Assembly: GCA_964477345.1 (NCBI GenBank)
Contig: CAYZDL010000001.1
Location: 62,001-126,000 of the forward strand
DNA length: 64,000 nucleotides
DNA from: JAJZEO01 sp964477345
GTDB lineage: Bacteria > Chlamydiota > Chlamydiia > Chlamydiales > 2-12-FULL-49-11
Direction of reading: 5' to 3'
Shown piece by piece: positions 58,575 to 64,000 of the stretch. The translations under genes and the position numbers were made by a program. The notes beneath the pieces were generated by a model. That model saw only the letters and a list, made by a program, of their open reading frames with translations. It did no database searches and was not told the DNA's origin. Position 1 is the stretch's first letter, and each line of letters starts with the position of its first letter.

Positions 58575-60830
58575 CTATTTCGCAGCTGGAGCCACTGGAG
58601 TCAAATCAACATCCCATTGTTGGTTGTTCACCCACGCGTTGTTATCCATCGGCTGAAGATTCGTCTTATCTTCTAAAATAGTTCCGAAGTAAATTTGCTC
58701 CGTTCTTGGATTAAAGTGGGCACAAAAGTAGATATCTTTTGTTCCTTCATTCCAATTCGTAAAGGCAAACCGGATAGCTGACTGCGACAAAATTTGCTTA
58801 GCATTCTCATTTAGATTTTGAAGCAGTACGGTATCTATGGCAAGAGCCACTTCATTGGCCTGATTTTGATCAGAACCCAAGAGTTGGTTTACACCGTCGA
58901 CAAGTTTTTGAGCAAAAGTCTGCACGCTAAGATTTTGTCTACTCAAAGTTGAAACGAGCTGCTGATAGCTAGTTGCGTCAGGCAGCGCATTTGAAATGTA
59001 ATTGTAGACGTTGGCTGTCACAGCTTGAACAATATCTAGAGTGACTATTTGTTGCGATACTTGCAGCCCAGGAACCTTTACTTGTTTCATTAACCAAGTG
59101 CTTACTGGCTTACCACTGTTAACATAAGCAGTAATGTCAGGATTCTTTGGCATAAAATTGAATGCATGCTGGGGGCTATCCATAGGCACCATGTCAGCAG
59201 TCGCCTTTGGCGCAAGGGTTAAACACCAAGAAATTAAATCTTCCATGTTTTTAGCTATGTGACTTTGCACATTTGAATCATAGGTAGCTTGTGTGTCAAC
59301 ATCATCAACTTCAAACGGATTATCTCCATCACAACTTTGCATAGGTGTTCTAGCAAGTTTTGTGTAGTTATCAACCGGGTCAGATTCACTTTGATTTGAC
59401 TGATCATATGCCCAAAGAACATTTTTCAAAAAATCATCCGACTGCACGACAGCTGTCAATTGATTGCCAATATCCATTTGACCCAAGCTACCTGCTGTCA
59501 AAGCGATCGCATCTAAGACTAATTGTCTAAAATCTTGAGGCGTTGCGATTCGATTGCCTAGCACGGTGGGGGCCGTAGGAATCCTTTCATAAAGCTGGAA
59601 TCCCCCACTTGTAGAACTGCCATCTGAAGAGACTTGCGCAAGAGGGATATTTAAATTGTACAAAAGCCTATAAGACGAATTGAAAGTATCAGTAAAGACT
59701 TTCTGAAACTGATCGATTCCACTTGTGCCCGATAGACTATCCCAAGTTGACTGCAGAGCTTGAGCGACACAATTGTTGACGTTTCCTCTTGTAGAATCAG
59801 TAGATTTATCCTCAGCCATAGCGGCAAAAGCGGCTTCTAAACCACGCATGATGGGGCTGCTTGTTAATGAGCTAAAAGCATAATAACCCAAAGAGCTTAG
59901 ACTAGACGAATCGGCTTCCGTACTTGAGCTAATCACTTGTGCAATTGCATCAATCACCTGTGATGGGGTCACTTGAAGAGGATCACCCTGAGCATTTTGA
60001 CTAAGAACTTGCATAATCGAATTTGTTAGATCAGCCACACCATTTCCTCCCATCAAATCGCGCGCTGCGGCAAATCCAGGTGCATCAAAGAGTGAATAAC
60101 TAGTATTGGGAAATTGTCCTGATGCAGAAATATTGATCGATTGACTCAAATCATTATCAGCTAAACTTGGAAGAAAGAAAAAGTAATCGACAGTTTTGTT
60201 GACAGGACGTTGCAACATCCCATTCATAATGATTGCTTTATAATCTTGTGCGGCATGGGCGTAATAGTCTTTATGGTCGCGAAGCACATCAGCTACAGCA
60301 AAACAATCTCCTACAGGTCCTTGGTTGTAAGAACATAGCATGGTTGCAAGTAATGCAACTTTTGCATGTCTATCCGTGATTGTGTCATCGGGTTTTAAGC
60401 TAAATAGTGCACGGAGGAGTGTTTGACAAAGTGTGTTAGAACTATCTGGAGCCTTCACACCTGCTAAGAATGTTTGCCATGATTGGTCTAGCTGACTGAG
60501 AATTTTTACCATGTTCTCTTCATATTCTTGTGGATTAGAAGGAATAAATGACGATTTTACGTTAGCACACATCCCTAAATTTAGGGTTCCATTACCATTG
60601 ACCAGAAGGTCTGCCATGATAAGAGCCTGCTTCATTGCAAAAGCCAAATCTGGATTTTGAACGTTCAGACTCTTTTGTAGAGCAGCATACTGAGACAAAT
60701 TAGTCAGAGCTTGCTGAACACTTGACGTATCTGTCATCGCTACTCGCTTAGGTGCACTTTCTACGACACCTGGCGCACTTACAACACACATCATTGTTAA
60801 GATTACAAAAACAGACGGTATATTCTTCAT
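58575..60830 (-). CDS. large exported protein, possibly papain-like
   Basis: Starting at ATG 60830 (GGAGG just upstream), 751 residues with signal peptide (IPSVFVILTMMCVVSAPGVV). The mature protein has two regions of interest. NQGPVGDCFAVADVLRDHKD has the Gln-x5-Cys spacing of papain-like peptidases. Near the C-terminus, AIRFAFTNWNEGTKDIYFCA recalls the Asn-Trp segment of the same fold. A catalytic His is not evident, so the assignment is tentative. It is probably a secreted chlamydial protein of unknown substrate, with its own terminator. Confidence 0.6.
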   Translation of the reverse strand: MKNIPSVFVILTMMCVVSAPGVVESAPKRVAMTDTSSVQQALTNLSQYAALQKSLNVQNPDLAFAMKQALIMADLLVNGNGTLNLGMCANVKSSFIPSNPQEYEENMVKILSQLDQSWQTFLAGVKAPDSSNTLCQTLLRALFSLKPDDTITDRHAKVALLATMLCSYNQGPVGDCFAVADVLRDHKDYYAHAAQDYKAIIMNGMLQRPVNKTVDYFFFLPSLADNDLSQSINISASGQFPNTSYSLFDAPGFAAARDLMGGNGVADLTNSIMQVLSQNAQGDPLQVTPSQVIDAIAQVISSSTEADSSSLSSLGYYAFSSLTSSPIMRGLEAAFAAMAEDKSTDSTRGNVNNCVAQALQSTWDSLSGTSGIDQFQKVFTDTFNSSYRLLYNLNIPLAQVSSDGSSTSGGFQLYERIPTAPTVLGNRIATPQDFRQLVLDAIALTAGSLGQMDIGNQLTAVVQSDDFLKNVLWAYDQSNQSESDPVDNYTKLARTPMQSCDGDNPFEVDDVDTQATYDSNVQSHIAKNMEDLISWCLTLAPKATADMVPMDSPQHAFNFMPKNPDITAYVNSGKPVSTWLMKQVKVPGLQVSQQIVTLDIVQAVTANVYNYISNALPDATSYQQLVSTLSRQNLSVQTFAQKLVDGVNQLLGSDQNQANEVALAIDTVLLQNLNENAKQILSQSAIRFAFTNWNEGTKDIYFCAHFNPRTEQIYFGTILEDKTNLQPMDNNAWVNNQQWDVDLTPVAPAAK

Positions 60831-60943
60831 TAAGACCTCCACGTTTTAATTTTTTGATTTTCAAAAATATGCGATTTTTGAAAATTCATGACCAGTTATA
60901 GTCTTAATGAACTATTTTTTACAAAAAAAAATATAAGGGACTT

Positions 60944-61589
60944 TTAGTTTGTGGGAGATTCTTTGATGTGCAAAGTGCGATACACTTGATCTATTTGATC
61001 TAGTCCTGAAACATCAAATCCGAGTTTTTTTACTAAACCGGTGTATACATCAAATATCCAAGCATGGACAGTAAGACTTTTACCTCTCGACCAAGCTCCC
61101 TGCACAATCGTTGACATTCAGCGCTTGATAGATCGCATTTCTTTCAGCTAACATATCGATTCTCTTCTGTTTATCGACGATTTTCATAATCTCTTCCTTT
61201 TCGGCAAAATAGACATCGCGAATGTGTCTTAACCAATTGTCAACTAACCCAAACTGAGCAGTTTCCATTGCAGCTGTCACTCCCCCACACCGGTAATGGC
61301 CGCAAATAATGATATGATCGACACCAAGATAGTTTACCCCATATTCGATCACAGACAAAACATTGAAGTCTGTATGGGGACAAATATTTGCAATATTACG
61401 GTGAACAAACATTTCTCCTGGTCGCAATCCCAAAATCTTCTCAGCAGGAATCCGACTATCAGAACATCCAATCCACAAATATTTAGGTTTTTGCATCATT
61501 GAAGAATCAATAAAAGCCCGAGGATCTTCTTCAATAATCGATGCCGCCCACTTCCGATTGTTTTCCATCAACGCTTCGATCTCATCCAT
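60944..61589 (-). pseudogene. beta-carbonic anhydrase with frameshift
   Basis: The first 165 residues are a normal beta-carbonic anhydrase: zinc ligands in IGCSDSRIPAEKI (Cys, Asp-Arg pair) and ICGHYRCGGV (His, Cys). At about 61100 the frame leaves the family and ends at 61080. Shifted by one base, the missing C-terminus appears intact (IVQGAWSRGKSLTVHAWIFD then VYTGLVKKLGF) and ends at 60944. One extra or missing base thus breaks the gene. All catalytic residues are upstream of the break, so partial activity is possible. A sequencing error is the alternative. Confidence 0.85.
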
Positions 61590-61628
61590 ATATCTCCTTT
61601 TTCGATGAACTGTTATCGTATCAAAAAT

Positions 61629-61778
61629 CTAATGTCTTTTGAAGTACTGAATTTCTCTCTCGTGTTGTTCAGCCTGAGCGCGTGTTGCAAAGGTACCGAG
61701 ATTACGGCGTTTACCTGTTTTTGGATTCTTTTTTCTCGAATAGAGCCGGTACCCACCTGAAGGGAGTTTTCGAATCAT
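61629..61778 (-). CDS. conserved 49-residue basic protein
   Basis: MIRKLPSGGYRLYSRKKNPK followed by TGKRRNLGTFATRAQAEQHE and ending YFKRH. I recall this small family (GGYRLYSRKK-x-PKTGKRRNLGTF) from various proteobacteria and chlamydiae. The function is not known; the basic character suggests nucleic acid binding. Its ATG overlaps the stop of the Dps gene (ATGA), so the two are translationally coupled. Confidence 0.75.
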   Translation of the reverse strand: MIRKLPSGGYRLYSRKKNPKTGKRRNLGTFATRAQAEQHEREIQYFKRH

Positions 61779-62239
61779 AACTCACTTCTCAACTTCCATG
61801 CATAGACTTCAAGTTGACGAATGATACCCCCTAATAGATCGACAAGCCCATCATCTCCAGCCGCCTCAGCCTCCTTTGATAGTTTTCTGAATGAAATGAA
61901 GCAGGCTTCATTGGCTTCAGCCAATTTTTGGAGAATCTCCTCCCTTCCTGCCTCTTCAGAAAAAGGTCTCAAAGTCGCCTTATCTGAAAAAATTTTTAGT
62001 GAGGTAGGCACCTTATGCCCCATAAGACGAATCCTCTCAGCCAAAGCATCCCCTGTTTCAGAATGGGTTTCAACCTGCTTTTCAAGCATTTCGTGAATGG
62101 AAATAAATTCTTTACCTTCATAGTTCCAATGACCACTTAACGTCATAAAATAGAGTGCATAGGTATCTGCGAGAGCCTGCGAAAGCCCTTCGAGAACCCT
62201 CTCTACTTTATTTGATGACAATCCGAAATTAACTTTCAT
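61775..62239 (-). CDS. dps: Dps/ferritin-like protein
   Basis: From ATG 62239 the 154-residue protein matches Dps: LADTYALYFMTLSGHWNYEG and FISIHEMLEKQVETHSETGD contain the His, His and Glu residues of the inter-subunit ferroxidase site, and AERIRLMGHKVPTSLKIFSD follows. Dps stores iron and shields DNA from oxidative damage. A longer frame to 62494 would run over the divergent flavoprotein start and is not supported. Confidence 0.88.
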   Translation of the reverse strand: MKVNFGLSSNKVERVLEGLSQALADTYALYFMTLSGHWNYEGKEFISIHEMLEKQVETHSETGDALAERIRLMGHKVPTSLKIFSDKATLRPFSEEAGREEILQKLAEANEACFISFRKLSKEAEAAGDDGLVDLLGGIIRQLEVYAWKLRSEL

Positions 62240-62380
62240 ACTGACTCCTAATAATTTAGTAAAATTGATAAGTAAAATTTCACCTATATCAATATTAATA
62301 ATCAAAAAATCACATTTATTGCACAACCTAAGTTCGACGAATACTATGCGAAAATCACCTCTGCTGATACACTCTAAGGC

Positions 62381-63538
62381 ATGAATTTTGATCTTGTCGT
62401 CATAGGAGGAGGTGCTGCTGGTTTTTTCGCCGCTCTCACCGCCAAAAAGGCAAACCCCTATGCAAAAATTATTATCATTGAAAAAACGGCGCAACTTTTA
62501 TCCAAAGTTCGCATCTCGGGTGGAGGACGATGCAACGTCACCCACAACTGCTTTGATCCCAAGGAACTTATAAAAAACTACCCACGAGGTTCTAAAGAAC
62601 TGCTCGGACCGTTTACCCGATTCTCTCCCAAAGATACGATTGAATGGTTTGAATCAAGGGGGGTGGAGCTAAAAGCTGAAGAGGATGGAAGGATCTTTCC
62701 TGTCACCGATTCCTCTCAAACCATCATTGATTGCCTAGTCAATGAGGCTCGCCATCTCGGCGTTGAAATTCAAACCCAGACCCGTATAGAAACAATTGAT
62801 AGAGAGTCTGATCGATTCATCCTTGGTTCTGAGGGAGAAGAAATTTACACTTATAAATTACTCCTCGCTACGGGAAGTTCTCCCCAAGGGCATGCATGGG
62901 CTAAGGCTCTTGGTCATACGATTGAACCCCTTATCCCTTCACTTTTTACTTTCCATTCACCGGCGTCACAATTAAAAGAATTGTCAGGGGTATCGGTGGA
63001 AAATGTCGAAGTGAGGCTTGAAAACAGAACGGTAAGGCAACGAGGCCCGCTATTGATTACCCACTTTGGATTTAGTGGGCCTGCAATCATTAAACTCTCT
63101 GCCTGGGAAGCCCCCTACCTTTTTGAAAACAATTATAAAGCAACACTAATCATTAATTGGCTACCCCATTTGACACCCGCTCAAGTCAAAGCAGGACTTG
63201 AGGAGAAAGGGAACCGCTTTAATCTACCTAAATCACTATGGAGCTTACTTTCTCCTTCGACTTTGCAAGCTGATCGTTATGAAATTGATGGAAAGACAAT
63301 GTTCAAGAAAGAATTCGTTACCTGTGGAGGGATCAAACGATCCGAAATCAATTTTAAGACAATGGAGAGCAAAGTATGTCCCAGCCTCTACTTTACCGGT
63401 GAAGTACTCGACATTGATGGGGTTACGGGCGGTTTTAACTTTCAAAACGCCTGGACAACCGCCTACATTGCCGGAAATTCTCTTGACTTACCGGCAGAAA
63501 TCGGAGAAAATCAAGAGACTTTAATCAATCATCCGTGA
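62381..63538 (+). CDS. HI0933/BaiN-like flavoprotein oxidoreductase
   Basis: The 385-residue protein has the FAD-binding motif DLVVIGGGAAGFFAALTAKK, the family hallmark KVRISGGGRCNVTHNC, and the C-terminal FTGEVLDIDGVTGGFNFQNA. The family uses NAD(P)H and FAD and includes BaiN, but most members are of unknown substrate. Cytoplasmic, length normal. Confidence 0.9.
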   Translation: MNFDLVVIGGGAAGFFAALTAKKANPYAKIIIIEKTAQLLSKVRISGGGRCNVTHNCFDPKELIKNYPRGSKELLGPFTRFSPKDTIEWFESRGVELKAEEDGRIFPVTDSSQTIIDCLVNEARHLGVEIQTQTRIETIDRESDRFILGSEGEEIYTYKLLLATGSSPQGHAWAKALGHTIEPLIPSLFTFHSPASQLKELSGVSVENVEVRLENRTVRQRGPLLITHFGFSGPAIIKLSAWEAPYLFENNYKATLIINWLPHLTPAQVKAGLEEKGNRFNLPKSLWSLLSPSTLQADRYEIDGKTMFKKEFVTCGGIKRSEINFKTMESKVCPSLYFTGEVLDIDGVTGGFNFQNAWTTAYIAGNSLDLPAEIGENQETLINHP

Positions 63539-63614
63539 GTCTCCACCAATGAACAAGTAACCTTTTCTTAAATAGACCATTTAACTAAACAGAAGAATAA
63601 GAAAAGGAGTACTT

Positions 63615-64000
63615 ATGTTGGATCCATCCATCATCAACCCCGTCATGGCCCCTGCCAGAGATGTGGTTTTTTTAAAAAACATCATCACTAGCCCAAATAT
63701 TGAAGTGGGAGATTATACCTACTACCACGATTTTGACGGTCCCGAAAGATTTCAGACACACAATGTCTTCTTCCCCTATCTTGCAAAATTGAAAATTGGG
63801 AAATTTTGTCAGATTGGAATGGGAACCACATTCATTTTAAGTAGCGCTAACCATCAAATGAGCGGCTTTTCGACTTTTCCCTTTTTTATTTTCGGCAAAG
63901 AGTATAGCGATTACAACCTCGATCTTCCTTATAAAGGAGATAACATCGTTGGCAACGATGTCTGGTTTGGTCGCAATTCTGTGGTGATGCCGGGAGTTAA
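63615..64000 (+). CDS. xenobiotic (Vat/CatB-type) hexapeptide acetyltransferase, partial
   Basis: AAAAGGAG precedes the ATG and the frame is open to the window edge (128 codons). The product shows a left-handed beta-helix with hexapeptide repeats, SSANHQMSGFSTFPFFIFG holding the catalytic His of the Vat/XAT family, and VGNDVWFGRNSVVMPGV. It transfers an acetyl group to a hydroxyl acceptor, in some members streptogramin A or chloramphenicol. The C-terminus is beyond the window. Confidence 0.9.
   Translation, partial: MLDPSIINPVMAPARDVVFLKNIITSPNIEVGDYTYYHDFDGPERFQTHNVFFPYLAKLKIGKFCQIGMGTTFILSSANHQMSGFSTFPFFIFGKEYSDYNLDLPYKGDNIVGNDVWFGRNSVVMPGV

Noticed and set aside
62240..62494. N-terminal extension of the Dps frame
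   Set aside because: The added 85 residues do not match Dps, overlap the divergent flavoprotein gene and have no start signals; ATG 62239 fits the family.
1..64000. tRNA or rRNA genes, CRISPR arrays, insertion sequences, prophage
   Set aside because: None could be recognised by eye. Apart from tmRNA, no cloverleaf ending in a GTTCRA T-arm, regular spacer array, transposase or phage gene was found; a covariance-model scan would be decisive for tRNAs.

Overview
The window looks like a chromosome segment of an environmental chlamydia (order Chlamydiales; Simkania- or Parachlamydia-like is an inference, not proven). Pointers: a eukaryote-like type 2 isoleucyl-tRNA synthetase next to an oversized 627-residue signal peptidase I (the ileS-lepB neighbourhood known from Chlamydia), a MOMP-like porin, a TyrP-type aromatic amino acid permease, a DUF1207 outer-membrane protein, many Sec-signal hypothetical proteins, and no phage or IS elements. 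Base composition is moderately AT-rich. Genes are short-spaced, on both strands, with little operon structure.

Layout. 1-10 kb: tandem Nudix enzyme, a small nucleotide operon (P-loop kinase plus deoxyribosyltransferase-like protein), an exported Mesh1-like HD hydrolase, DUF1207 protein, MFS drug exporter behind a near-consensus promoter, two glycosyltransferases, and a peroxiredoxin-fold protein with no cysteine. 10-18 kb: lepB, a YqeY-like gene, ileS, an inverted-repeat element, and tmRNA with its terminator. 18-24 kb: cyclophilin, Ada-like alkyltransferase, transporters, an exported alpha/beta hydrolase. 24-27 kb: the most interesting locus, an exported protein ending in an Ntox50-like RNase toxin domain followed by four homologous immunity-like genes arranged as a two-gene cassette that has been tandemly duplicated (period 686 bp). 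27-40 kb: transporters, alanine racemase, a GH3 hexosaminidase with an extra C-terminal domain, TyrP, MsrBA, PepT, an rRNA methyltransferase, an APC permease, and an exported cytidylyltransferase. 40-50 kb: MOMP-like porin, cold-shock protein, FMN reductase, EEP-family phosphodiesterase, bicupin, MscS, SDR, RhlE-like helicase, GH1 glycosidase. 50-64 kb: a 916-residue HAD plus DUF218 protein that looks like an effector, small hypothetical genes, flavin amine oxidase, a 751-residue exported protein, a frameshifted carbonic anhydrase, Dps, BaiN/HI0933-like flavoprotein, and a partial hexapeptide acetyltransferase.

A recurring theme is gene decay. Recognisable remnants include upp (uracil phosphoribosyltransferase), a prolyl iminopeptidase, an Asp/Glu racemase with an internal deletion, a truncated AlkB-like dioxygenase, a P-loop kinase, an ankyrin-type gene, a degraded duplicate of a small gene, and carbonic anhydrase. 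Together with the many permeases and exporters this fits an obligate intracellular lifestyle with ongoing reduction, while the toxin-immunity locus and the exported enzymes suggest active interaction with competitors or host.
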